This document shows positions 23,631 to 30,453 of a stretch of DNA of 36,554 nucleotides, in pieces. The translations under genes were made by a program, and so were the position numbers. Within the stretch, counting starts at the first letter, position 1. Every line of letters begins with the position of its first letter. The notes under the pieces are model-generated. The model was not told the origin of the DNA. It was given only the letters and a program-made list of their open reading frames with translations, and searched no databases. Source of the DNA: Candidatus Effluviviaceae Genus I sp. (GTDB lineage: Bacteria > Joyebacterota > Joyebacteria > Joyebacterales > Joyebacteraceae); the NCBI GenBank assembly GCA_016867725.1, contig VGIX01000017.1, forward strand, positions 1 through 36,554, written 5' to 3'.

Positions 23631-24824
23631 TCACGGAAGCCGTGCGGCCACCAGCTCCCCGAGCGCCCTGCAGGAGGCGAGATGCTCTCCTGTTGGGACA
23701 TACCTGCATCGCTGAGCCTCGCCCACCATGTCCACCTTCATCTGGACAAGCGCGTCCTGGACGTGCTGGACCGCCTCGCCGCTCCAGCCGTAGGACCCGA
23801 ACGCCTGGCCGACGAGATTGGCCGGCTTGAGGCCCTTGAGATAGGTCAGGATGTCCGCGACGGTCGGGAGCATCTGCCCGTTGAGGGTGGACGAGCCCAC
23901 GAGGAGCGCGCCCGCCTCGAGGACCTCGGTGGCCGCCTCGCTGCGGTCGGCGGCCGAGAGAGGCAGGAGATTCGCACTTGCCCCGCCGGCGGCGAGCCCG
24001 TCGCCGATCGCCCGCGCCATCGCGGCCGTGCTCCCCCACATGGTGTCGTAGACCACGACGGCCTTCCGCGTCGGCCGCTGCTCGGCCCAGCGCGCGTAGG
24101 ACGCGAGGATCCCGGCGAAGCCCCTCCTCCACACCGGGCCGTGGTCCGGCGCCACGAGCTTCGCGGGCAACTTCAGCGACCCGAGCCGATCGAGCGCCTT
24201 CGTCACGAGCCCGGAGTACGGCATGAGGATGTTCGCGTAGTACTTCGCGGCCTCCTCGTTCAGGAGCGCCGGGTCCAGCTCGTCGTCGAACCGCTCGCTC
24301 GACGCGAGGTGCATGCCGAACGCGTCCTGCGAGAAGAGGACCTCGTCGCCGTCGAGGTAGGAGATCATGCTGTCGGGCCAGTGGAGCATCCGGGTCTCGT
24401 AGAACGTGAGGGTCGCGTTCCCGAGGCTCCGCCGCTCGCCGTCCTTCACGGCCGTCACGCCCGCGAGGCCGTGGAAGTGCTCCGCGAGCGCCTTGACGCC
24501 CATCGGCGACGCGAGGACCTCGCGGGGCTCGACGGCCTTCACGGTCTGCGGCAGGAGCCCCGAGTGGTCCATCTCGGAGTGGTTCGAGACGATGACCTTG
24601 ATGTCGCGCGGGTCCACGACCGACCGGATCCGCGACATGAACTCGTCGCGGAACGGCGCCTTCACCGTGTCAACGAGCGCGATCTCGTCGGCCATCACGA
24701 GGTACGCGTTGTAGGTCGTCCCGCGGTTCGTCGCGTAGCCGTGGAAGTCCCGGATGCTCCAGTCGATGGCGCCGACCCAGAAGACCCGCTCGCTGATCCT
24801 GACGGCCCGGAACGGCTCGGCCAT
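23631..24824 (-). CDS. fprA: Flavodiiron protein (FprA-type O2/NO reductase)
   Basis: A 397-residue cytosolic flavodiiron protein: a beta-lactamase-like diiron domain (about 1-250) and a flavodoxin domain with FMN (about 254-397). All diiron ligands are present: H82, E84, D86 (with H87) in NHSEMDHSG, H148, D167 and H228. The FMN phosphate loop is YDTMWGSTAAMA (259-270). The enzyme reduces O2 to water or NO to N2O with electrons usually supplied by rubredoxin. It is the last gene of the oxygen-defence operon, 4 bp after ferritin. GGAG stands 7 nt before the ATG. Whether O2 or NO is preferred cannot be read from sequence. The C-terminus lacks the rubredoxin domain of flavorubredoxins. Confidence 0.95.
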   Translation of the reverse strand: MAEPFRAVRISERVFWVGAIDWSIRDFHGYATNRGTTYNAYLVMADEIALVDTVKAPFRDEFMSRIRSVVDPRDIKVIVSNHSEMDHSGLLPQTVKAVEPREVLASPMGVKALAEHFHGLAGVTAVKDGERRSLGNATLTFYETRMLHWPDSMISYLDGDEVLFSQDAFGMHLASSERFDDELDPALLNEEAAKYYANILMPYSGLVTKALDRLGSLKLPAKLVAPDHGPVWRRGFAGILASYARWAEQRPTRKAVVVYDTMWGSTAAMARAIGDGLAAGGASANLLPLSAADRSEAATEVLEAGALLVGSSTLNGQMLPTVADILTYLKGLKPANLVGQAFGSYGWSGEAVQHVQDALVQMKVDMVGEAQRCRYVPTGEHLASCRALGELVAARLP

Positions 24825-24828
24825 GAGG

Positions 24829-25344
24829 TCACTCCTGCGCCGCGGCGGGCGGCGTGAACACCCGCGTCGCCAGTTCGCGGTCGATCATGTAGAGCGCGTT
24901 CCCGCGGTCGCCCACGAGCGCGAGCTTCTGCCGGATGCCGTCGGCCGTCGCCTCCTCCTCCACCTGCTCGGCGACGAACCACTGCAGCATGTTCGCCGTC
25001 GCGTGGTCCGACTCCGCGACCGCGAGGTCCACGAGCTTGTTGATGAGGCTCGTCACGTGCTGCTCGTGCTTGAGCGTCGCCTCGAAGACCGCGAGCGGCG
25101 ACTTCCAGGCGGCCGGCGGCGCGTCGATCGCCGTCAGGGTCACCCGCCCGCCGCGCTCGTTGACGTAGTCGAAGAACTTCATCGCGTGGACGAGCTCCTC
25201 CTGCACCTGCGCGCGGAACCAGTTCTCGAAGCCGTCGAGGCCGAGCGACTTCGCGTGGGCCGCCATGGAGAGGTAGAGGTAGGCGGAGTAGGTCTCGGCG
25301 TTGATCTGCTTGTTGAGAGCGCCCTGCATCTTCTTGCTCAGCAT
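24829..25344 (-). CDS. ftn: Ferritin, bacterial FtnA type
   Basis: A 171-residue non-haem ferritin, the 24-mer cage that oxidises Fe(II) and stores it as mineral. The ferroxidase residues match Escherichia coli FtnA in number: E17, E50, H53, E94, Q127 and E130, with additional site-C candidates E49, E126 and E129. Length and lack of a haem-binding Met at the bacterioferritin position agree. It stands between a rubrerythrin-like gene and flavodiiron protein in the PerR-headed operon, so it likely removes free iron when peroxide is being detoxified. GGGGAG lies 8 nt before the ATG, and a hairpin precedes that site. Confidence 0.95.
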   Translation of the reverse strand: MLSKKMQGALNKQINAETYSAYLYLSMAAHAKSLGLDGFENWFRAQVQEELVHAMKFFDYVNERGGRVTLTAIDAPPAAWKSPLAVFEATLKHEQHVTSLINKLVDLAVAESDHATANMLQWFVAEQVEEEATADGIRQKLALVGDRGNALYMIDRELATRVFTPPAAAQE

Positions 25345-25363
25345 CGGTTCGTCTCCCCTTCCG

Positions 25364-25409
25364 GCGCGCCGCCGGCGCGCGTCCTCGGACCCGTCAACCT
25401 CTCTGACGG
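25364..25409 (-). other. Two intercistronic hairpins before ferritin
   Basis: GCGCGCC/GGCGCGC with a 3-nt loop (25364-25380) and CCGTCA/TGACGG with a 7-nt loop (25391-25409) lie in the 90-bp gap between the rubrerythrin-like gene and ferritin. They may tune segmental mRNA stability or partly terminate transcription. Confidence 0.45.
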
Positions 25410-25434
25410 CCGTCGCGGGCCCTGGCGCTTCCCG

Positions 25435-25941
25435 CTACCCCTCGAGGTCGAACTCACGCACGTCGAACCAGTACCCGGTGCCGCTGAGCTGGTCGATCTG
25501 CGCCTGGACCACCGCGAGGTGCCCGTCCTCGATCTCCAGGAACCTCGAGAACAGCGCCTTCGCCTCGGCGGGGAGTTCCGACACCATCCTCCGGTAGAAG
25601 CCGCTGGTCTCGGTCTCCACGACCAGGGCCTGCTCCAGGAAGTCGATCTCGGCTCCGCTGGCGCGCTCCGGCCCCGCCGTCTCGAGCTTAGCGATGCCGG
25701 CCTGGATCGCGCCGGGCGACGGCAGCGCCGTCCCGAGCCCGGACGCCGTGACCCGGCCGTTCCGGGCCCACTCCGCGAGCTTGTGCTCGAGGTAGTCGAC
25801 GTGGTGCTGCTCCTCATCCGCCATGAGCTGGAAGACGCGCCTCGCGGACGCGTGCTCGGCTCCTCTCACCGCCTTCGCGTAGTGGTCTCGGACCTTGTTC
25901 TCGTACTCGATCGCGGTCCTGATCGCCTGCTCTACCGTCAC
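25435..25941 (-). CDS. Rubrerythrin-like ferritin-superfamily protein without rubredoxin domain
   Basis: A 168-residue four-helix, diiron-type protein. Iron-binding carboxylate/histidine motifs are seen near the N-terminal half (ADEEQHHVDYLEH, about 41-53) and the C-terminal half (EIEDGHLAVVQ, about 138-148), with further Glu in AIEYE and EQALVVETE. No Cys pairs are present, so it is an erythrin-type protein lacking the rubredoxin electron-transfer module. The likely role is peroxide reduction or iron handling, with an external electron donor. The start is GTG 25941 with GGGAGG 4 nt upstream; the frame upstream of it overlaps the desulfoferrodoxin gene and is not used. It lies 37 bp after desulfoferrodoxin in the same operon. 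Confidence 0.82.
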   Translation of the reverse strand: MTVEQAIRTAIEYENKVRDHYAKAVRGAEHASARRVFQLMADEEQHHVDYLEHKLAEWARNGRVTASGLGTALPSPGAIQAGIAKLETAGPERASGAEIDFLEQALVVETETSGFYRRMVSELPAEAKALFSRFLEIEDGHLAVVQAQIDQLSGTGYWFDVREFDLEG

Positions 25942-25978
25942 GGTGCCTCCCGGTCTCGCTGTGCCGCGCGCGGTCGGC

Positions 25979-26353
25979 TCACGCCTTCCACAGGCCGTGG
26001 ACGTTGCAGTACTCGCGGACGGCCGCGATGGGCCCGGTGACGCGGAACACGGCCTCGGGCGCCCCGCCCGGCTGCAGGAACTCGCGGTAGGCCTTGCCAT
26101 CCGAGATCACCTCGATCCACTCGATGTAGTGCTTCTCCTCCATCGGGTGCGGAACGCCTCCCACCTTGACCTTGACGCCTGTCGCCGTCGGCTCCACCAC
26201 CGGGACGTGCTTCTCCTTCGACGCGTCCACGGTGTTCTCGGTCACGAGCGCCATGGGCCTGCCGCAGCACACGAGCTCGCCCGCCCCCTCGTGCAGGACC
26301 TCGACGATGTTCCCGCACGCCTCGCACTTGTAGATCTGCAGCTTCGCCGTCAT
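25979..26353 (-). CDS. dfx: Desulfoferrodoxin, class I superoxide reductase
   Basis: A 124-residue two-iron superoxide reductase that reduces superoxide to hydrogen peroxide without making O2. The N-terminal desulforedoxin centre has C10, C13, C29 and C30 (C-x2-C and CC). The catalytic centre has E47/K48 (EKHVP), H49, H69, H75, C116 and H119 (CNVHGLW). All ligands are intact. Peroxide formed here is removed by the rubrerythrins on either side, and electrons normally come from rubredoxin. GGAGG lies 5 nt before the ATG. A perfect 11-bp hairpin precedes the gene. Confidence 0.96.
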   Translation of the reverse strand: MTAKLQIYKCEACGNIVEVLHEGAGELVCCGRPMALVTENTVDASKEKHVPVVEPTATGVKVKVGGVPHPMEEKHYIEWIEVISDGKAYREFLQPGGAPEAVFRVTGPIAAVREYCNVHGLWKA

Positions 26354-26368
26354 GTCGTCCTCCGCGGG

Positions 26369-26396
26369 CGCGGCCGGGTGATTCTACCCGGCCGCG
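26369..26396 (-). other. Intercistronic hairpin between rubrerythrin and desulfoferrodoxin
   Basis: A perfect 11-bp stem CGCGGCCGGGT/ACCCGGCCGCG with a 6-nt loop ends 7-8 nt before the desulfoferrodoxin GGAGG. It has no T-tract; partial termination or RNA processing would give rubrerythrin mRNA in excess over downstream genes. Confidence 0.5.
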
Positions 26397-26423
26397 TCTC
26401 GTCGTTCAACACGCCTCCGCCCG

Positions 26424-26996
26424 CTACCAGTTCTCGCACAGAAGCTCGAAGTGCGCCTGCGGATGATCGCACGCCGGGCACTTCTCGGGCGCCGAGGCGC
26501 AGCTCAGGATGTAGCCGCAGTTGCGGCAGCGCCACACGACCTTCTCACCCCTCTTGAACACGCGGTCGGCCTTGATGTTCCCCAGGAGCCCCTGGTACCG
26601 CTTCTCGTGCTGCTTCTCAGCCACCGCGATCGCCTCGAAGATGCACGCGATGGAGTTCAGGCCCTCTTCGCGGGCGATCTTCGCGAACTCGGGGTACATG
26701 GTCGTCCACTCGTGGTTCTCGCCGCCGGCGGCCTCCGCGAGGTTCTCGGCCGTCGTGCCGACGACGCCCGCCGGGAACTTCCCGGTGATCTCGACCTCGC
26801 CGCCCTCGAGGAGCTTGAAGAGGCGCTTGGCGTGCTCGCGCTCCTGGTTCGCGGTCTCTTCGAAGACGTCCGCGATCTGGACGTAGCCCTCCTTGCGCGC
26901 CTTGCTCGCGAAGTACGTGTAGCGGTTCCTCGCCTGCGACTCGCCGCTGAACGCGGTCAGGATGTTCTTCTCGGTCTTCGTTCCCTTGACGCTCAC
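26424..26996 (-). CDS. rbr: Rubrerythrin (peroxide reductase)
   Basis: A 190-residue classical rubrerythrin: an N-terminal four-helix diiron domain and a C-terminal rubredoxin-like domain. Diiron residues include E19 (SGESQARNRY), E52 and H55 (EREHAK) and later Glu in EAIAVAEKQHEKRY. The rubredoxin site is C-x2-C (CRNCGY) and C-x2-C (CPACDHP). It reduces hydrogen peroxide in the cytosol with electrons from NADH by way of rubredoxin. The start is GTG 26996, overlapping the stop of the PerR-like gene (GTGA), so it is translationally coupled to its likely regulator. Confidence 0.96.
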   Translation of the reverse strand: MSVKGTKTEKNILTAFSGESQARNRYTYFASKARKEGYVQIADVFEETANQEREHAKRLFKLLEGGEVEITGKFPAGVVGTTAENLAEAAGGENHEWTTMYPEFAKIAREEGLNSIACIFEAIAVAEKQHEKRYQGLLGNIKADRVFKRGEKVVWRCRNCGYILSCASAPEKCPACDHPQAHFELLCENW

Positions 26997-27433
26997 TTCG
27001 CCCTCCTTCCGTTGCCGTTCTTCCGCGCCTTCCGCTGCTTCTCAACGCACGCCGGGCAGAGCCCGGTGAAACAGAGTCTGTGCCCCGTCAGCCGGAAGCC
27101 GTCACCGCCGACCACCGCGGACTCCAGCGGCGTCCGCAGACAGAGCCCTACGTCGCTCACACGACCGCATCGGTCACAGACGGCGTGGTAGTGCTCCCCC
27201 TCCGCGCGGTCGAAGCGCCTCGCCCCACCCTGCGTCTCGATCACGCGCACCCGACCCTCGCGGGCCAGCGCGTCGAGCCCGCGGTACACGGTGGCAAGGC
27301 TCACGCCGTCGAGCCGTTTCCTCACGGACAGATGCAGCTCGTCCGCGGTGGGATGGCTGTGAGACCGCTCGAGTTCCTCGAGGATCGCCGCTCTCGCCCG
27401 GGTCATGCGAAAGCCGTTGCCCTGTTCCGCCAC
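26993..27433 (-). CDS. perR: PerR-like Fur-family peroxide regulator
   Basis: A 146-residue Fur-family repressor with an N-terminal winged helix (SLATVYRGLDAL, 45-56) and a metal-binding dimer domain. The regulatory-metal residues match PerR: H27, D75, H81, H83 and D94. D75 in RRFD is diagnostic, since Fur has Glu there. A structural zinc site is formed by C86, C89, C126 and C129. In PerR, iron-catalysed oxidation of the His residues by peroxide causes release from DNA. It heads the rubrerythrin-desulfoferrodoxin-ferritin-flavodiiron operon, exactly the usual PerR targets. The start is GTG 27433 with GAGGG 8 nt upstream. A 19-bp palindrome lies over its transcription start, suggesting autoregulation. 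Zinc or iron sensing is a less likely alternative. Confidence 0.9.
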   Translation of the reverse strand: MAEQGNGFRMTRARAAILEELERSHSHPTADELHLSVRKRLDGVSLATVYRGLDALAREGRVRVIETQGGARRFDRAEGEHYHAVCDRCGRVSDVGLCLRTPLESAVVGGDGFRLTGHRLCFTGLCPACVEKQRKARKNGNGRRAK

Positions 27434-27455
27434 GCCGTCATCCCTCGAAGGGGGA

Positions 27456-27474
27456 AATGCGAACGATTCGCGTT
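27456..27474. promoter_or_regulatory. Palindromic operator at the PerR-like operon start
   Basis: AATGCGAACGATTCGCGTT is a palindrome with one mismatched pair (core GCGAA-CGA-TTCGC). It lies just downstream of the -10 box, across the predicted transcription start of the PerR-like operon. It differs from the AT-rich PerR box of Bacillus; binding is inferred. Confidence 0.6.
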
Positions 27475-27477
27475 AGC

Positions 27478-27505
27478 AGCATAACCGACAACGCTTCGGA
27501 GTCAA
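27478..27505 (-). promoter_or_regulatory. Promoter of the oxygen-defence operon
   Basis: Minus-strand TTGACT (27500-27505), a 16-bp spacer and TATGCT (27478-27483), start site near 27471 and leader of about 38 nt. Confidence 0.7.
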
Positions 27506-27528
27506 GCGCGCGAGTGCCGGCGCTTGAC
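27501..27528. promoter_or_regulatory. Inverted repeat spanning both divergent -35 boxes
   Basis: GTCAAGCGC (27501-27509), ten bases, then its perfect complement GCGCTTGAC (27520-27528). Five bases of each arm belong to the two opposed -35 boxes, but the extra GCGC in both arms is not required for promoters. A shared operator for the PerR-like or ribbon-helix-helix regulator is likely. Confidence 0.55.
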
Positions 27529-27552
27529 GGCCGGGTAGTACGATGTGATACT
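27524..27552 (+). promoter_or_regulatory. Promoter of the zinc-uptake operon
   Basis: TTGACG (27524-27529), a 17-bp spacer and GATACT (27547-27552), followed by a leader of about 36 nt. Confidence 0.65.
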
Positions 27553-27586
27553 CCCGGTCGTTGCCAGTCGGCGGACGGTGACCGGG
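27553..27586 (+). promoter_or_regulatory. Inverted repeat in the 5' leader, overlapping the ribosome-binding site
   Basis: CCCGGTC (27553-27559) and GACCGGG (27580-27586) are perfect complements separated by 20 bases. The second arm overlaps the start of the GGGAGGG ribosome-binding site. It could be two half-sites for a ribbon-helix-helix dimer pair or an RNA stem hiding the site. Confidence 0.4.
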
Positions 27587-27594
27587 AGGGCCGC

Positions 27595-27855
27595 ATGCCC
27601 AGGAAGAAGACGGAGACCATATCGTTCAAGGCGGACACGGCGCTCCTCGATGCGATCGAGGGGATCGCCAATCGCTCCGAGTTCATCCGCGGCGCGATCC
27701 TCGCGGCGCTCGAGAGCGCGTGTCCTCTGTGCAGCGGCACGGGGACGCTCACGCCGGACCAGAAGCGTCACTGGAACGAGTTCGCGGAGGACCACCCCAT
27801 CAGGACGTGCGGCCACTGCCACGAGCCACGCATCTACTGCGCGAGGAAGCCGTGA
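27595..27855 (+). CDS. Ribbon-helix-helix regulator with C-terminal zinc-ribbon-like Cys motifs
   Basis: An 86-residue protein. Residues 5-40 look like a MetJ/Arc/CopG ribbon-helix-helix DNA-binding domain: beta strand ETISFKAD, helix 1 TALLDAIEGIA, helix 2 NRSEFIRGAILAAL. The C-terminal half has C43-x2-C46, C72-x2-C75 and C82, plus H59, H74 and H76, a likely zinc site. It overlaps the ZnuA-like gene by 4 bp, so it is probably the metal-sensing regulator of that transporter, in concept similar to NikR but with an unrelated metal domain. A CGGGAGGG ribosome-binding site lies 4 nt before ATG 27595; codons upstream in frame overlap the promoter and are excluded. Confidence 0.82.
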   Translation: MPRKKTETISFKADTALLDAIEGIANRSEFIRGAILAALESACPLCSGTGTLTPDQKRHWNEFAEDHPIRTCGHCHEPRIYCARKP

Positions 27856-28817
27856 GGGCCCGGGCAGCGCGGTGGCGCGGGAGGTGGCGCCTCGCGACGG
27901 CGGCGGCCGTCGTGGCGCTCCAGCTTGCGGCGGGCGCGCCCGCGCCGGCTGCGGCCGCTTCCTCGACCGCGGCGACGCCCGAGCGGCCCGCGCTGAGCAC
28001 GGTCGCAGGCATCGACCCCATCGCCTTCGTCGTCGAGCGCGTCGGCGGGCCCCGGGTCGAGGTTCGCGTGGCCGTGAGCGCAGGCCAGGACCCGCACACG
28101 TACGAGCCCACGCCGGCGCAGATGGCGGCGCTGTCGGGAGGTCGCCTCTACTTCCGGACCGGCCTGCCCTTCGAGGAGCGGCTCCTCGGGCGCATCGCCG
28201 AGGTCGCTCCGCAGCTGGCCGTTGTCGATGTCGGCCGGGGCGTGCCGCGACGACGGGCGGACGACGGCGCCCATCGGCCCGGGGCGCACGATGACGGCGC
28301 GGATGCCGGGCACGACCACGGCGAGGCGGACCCCCACATCTGGATGAGCCCGCGCCTCATGAAGACCATCGCCGGCACCGTGTGTGACGCCCTCGTCGAG
28401 GCCGACCCGGCCGGCGCCGACGAGTACCGTCGGCGTCTCGAGGCGCTCCTCTCCGACCTCGACACGCTCCATGCCGAGATCGCCGCGGCGCTCGCGCCTC
28501 TCCGCGGTCGGAGCCTCTACGTGTTCCACGACGCGTTCGGCTATTTCGCCGACGCGTACGGCCTCCGGCAGGTGGCCATCGAGACCGGCGGCAGGGAACC
28601 GGGGCCGAGGCGCGTGGCGGGCATCATCGAGAGCGCGAGGCGAGACGGGATCCGGGTCATCTTCGTCCAGCCGCAGTTCTCGACGCTGAGCGCGCAGGCG
28701 ATCGCGCGAGAGATCGGCGGCGCGGTCGTGCCGTTCGATCCGCTCGCCAGGGACTACATCGCGAGCATGAGGAAGGCGGCCGGCGCGGTCGCGGCCGCGC
28801 TGTCCGCGGGAGGCTGA
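27852..28817 (+). CDS. znuA: Zinc ABC transporter substrate-binding protein, ZnuA type
   Basis: A 321-residue exported cluster A-I metal-binding protein. A basic n-region and signal peptide (about 1-36) precede two lobes joined by a long helix. Metal ligands are H82 (QDPHTYEP), H162 (DPHIWMSP), H226 (FHDAFGYF) and D296 (PFDPLA). A His/Asp-rich mobile loop (141-160, with HDHGEADPH) before H162 is typical of zinc rather than manganese proteins. The gene starts at GTG 27852, overlapping the stop of the regulator (GTGA), with GAGGA 4 nt upstream. ATPase and permease follow directly, making a complete uptake system. Confidence 0.92.
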   Translation: MRARAARWRGRWRLATAAAVVALQLAAGAPAPAAAASSTAATPERPALSTVAGIDPIAFVVERVGGPRVEVRVAVSAGQDPHTYEPTPAQMAALSGGRLYFRTGLPFEERLLGRIAEVAPQLAVVDVGRGVPRRRADDGAHRPGAHDDGADAGHDHGEADPHIWMSPRLMKTIAGTVCDALVEADPAGADEYRRRLEALLSDLDTLHAEIAAALAPLRGRSLYVFHDAFGYFADAYGLRQVAIETGGREPGPRRVAGIIESARRDGIRVIFVQPQFSTLSAQAIAREIGGAVVPFDPLARDYIASMRKAAGAVAAALSAGG

Positions 28818-28822
28818 CCGGC

Positions 28823-29581
28823 ATGGCGCCCGCCGTTGACCCCGCCGTCCGCTTCGAGAGCGTCTCCTACGCCTACGGTCAGCGGCCCGCCGTGAGCGAC
28901 GTCACGCTCACGATCCCGCGCGGCGGGTTCGCAGCCGTCATCGGTCCCAACGGCGGCGGCAAGACGACGCTCCTCAAGCTCGCGCTCGGGCTCCTGAAGC
29001 CCTCGCGCGGCACGGTCGAGGTTCTCGGGACGACGCCGCAGGCCGCGCGCAGCCGCATCGGCTACATGCCCCAGCGCGCCCAGATCGACCCGCTGTTCCC
29101 CGCACCGGTGGGGGACGTCGTCCTGGCGGGACGGATCGGCCCGGCCGCGGCGGCCTACACGCGGAGCGACCGGGAGGCCGCGACGGCCGCGGCGGAGCGC
29201 GTCGGACTGGGTGAGCTGCGCCGGACGCCGTTCTCGGCGCTGTCCGGCGGCCAGCGACAGCGCGCGCTCATCGCGCGTGCCCTGGTCGCCGACCCTGAGC
29301 TCCTGCTCCTCGACGAGCCGACGGCGAACCTCGACGTCGCGATGGAGAACGACCTGTACGATCTCCTCGCGTCGCTCTCCGGGACGCTCACGATCGTCCT
29401 GGTCTCGCACGATCTCGGGTTCGTGTCCCCCATCGCCGACACGGTCGTCTGCGTCAAGGAAACCGTCACCGTCCACCCCACGTGTGAGCTCACCGGCGAG
29501 GCCATCCGCACGACGTACGGGCGCGAGGTCCTCGCGGTGCGCCACGACCGGGACGCCCGCGGACACGGAGGCGAGCGATGA
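28823..29581 (+). CDS. znuC: Zinc ABC transporter ATPase, ZnuC type
   Basis: A 252-residue ABC ATPase that powers metal import from the cytosolic face. Walker A is GPNGGGKTT (41-49), the Q-loop region is YMPQRAQ (81-87), the signature LSGGQ is at 140-144, Walker B LLLLDEP at 160-166 and the switch histidine H196 in LVSHD. All catalytic residues are intact. The ATG is 5 bp after the ZnuA stop, with GGGAGG inside the end of that gene, and its own stop overlaps the permease start (ATGA). Confidence 0.94.
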   Translation: MAPAVDPAVRFESVSYAYGQRPAVSDVTLTIPRGGFAAVIGPNGGGKTTLLKLALGLLKPSRGTVEVLGTTPQAARSRIGYMPQRAQIDPLFPAPVGDVVLAGRIGPAAAAYTRSDREAATAAAERVGLGELRRTPFSALSGGQRQRALIARALVADPELLLLDEPTANLDVAMENDLYDLLASLSGTLTIVLVSHDLGFVSPIADTVVCVKETVTVHPTCELTGEAIRTTYGREVLAVRHDRDARGHGGER

Positions 29582-30453
29582 TGGGGTTCCTCGAGGCGGT
29601 CGGCACCCACGCCTTCCTGCGGCACGCGCTCGTTGCCTGCGCGCTCGCAAGCGTCGCGGCGGCCGTGGTCGGCAGCTACGTGGTCGTCCGGAGGATGACG
29701 GCGATCGCCGGAGGCGTCGCGCACTCGGTGCTCGGGGGGATCGGCGCGGCCGCGTATCTTGAGGCAGCGCACGGGTGGCAGGCGCTCCATCCTCTCCACG
29801 GCGCGGCGGTCGCCGCCGTTCTCTCGGGCGTCGTCATCGGCATCGCGGGAGCCCGGGGCCGCGAGAGGCCCGACACGGTCATCGGGGTCGTGTGGGCGGT
29901 CGGCATGGCGGCCGGCGTGCTGTTCCTGTCAAGGACGCCGGGGTACGGGCAGAACCTCGTGAGCTACCTCTTCGGCAACGTCCTCATGGTGACCCGCGGG
30001 CACATCTGGCTCATCGCCGCGCTGGATGTCATCGTCCTCGCGGCCGCCGTCCGGTTCCGGAGCGGCCTGTTCGCCACGTCCTTCGACGAGGAGTTCGCCG
30101 TCGCGCGCGGCGTGAACGTCGCGTTCCACCACATGCTGCTCGTCATCCTCACCGCGCTCTCGGTGGTGCTCCTCGTCACCGTCGTGGGCATCGTGATGAG
30201 CATCGCCCTCCTCACGATCCCGCCGGCGATCGCGGGGCGCTACACGCGAAGCCTCCTGTCCATGATGGTCGCTGCGGGCGCTGTCTGCCTCGTCCTCACG
30301 TCGGGCGGCCTCGCGGCGAGCTACGCGCTGGACCTTCCTTCGGGAGCGACCATCATCGTGCTCGCGGGCGCCGCGTACGCGCTTCTTGTCCCGCCGGCGC
30401 GGCGGATCAGGCGGTCTCGACTGTGGCCGGTGGGCGCGCCGGGGGGGATCTAG
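29578..30453 (+). CDS. znuB: Zinc ABC transporter permease, ZnuB type
   Basis: A 291-residue ABC-3 family permease with about eight to nine hydrophobic segments, the usual size for ZnuB/MntB proteins. Family blocks include GSYVVVRRMTAIAGGVAHSV (near 33-52), the coupling-helix region FDEEFAVARGVNV, and TVVGIVMSIALLTIPPA in the second half. It forms the membrane channel for the ATPase and binding protein just upstream and is coupled to them by overlapping start and stop codons. Its last 4 bp overlap the convergent secreted-protein gene, so the two transcripts run into each other. Confidence 0.93.
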   Translation: MMGFLEAVGTHAFLRHALVACALASVAAAVVGSYVVVRRMTAIAGGVAHSVLGGIGAAAYLEAAHGWQALHPLHGAAVAAVLSGVVIGIAGARGRERPDTVIGVVWAVGMAAGVLFLSRTPGYGQNLVSYLFGNVLMVTRGHIWLIAALDVIVLAAAVRFRSGLFATSFDEEFAVARGVNVAFHHMLLVILTALSVVLLVTVVGIVMSIALLTIPPAIAGRYTRSLLSMMVAAGAVCLVLTSGGLAASYALDLPSGATIIVLAGAAYALLVPPARRIRRSRLWPVGAPGGI

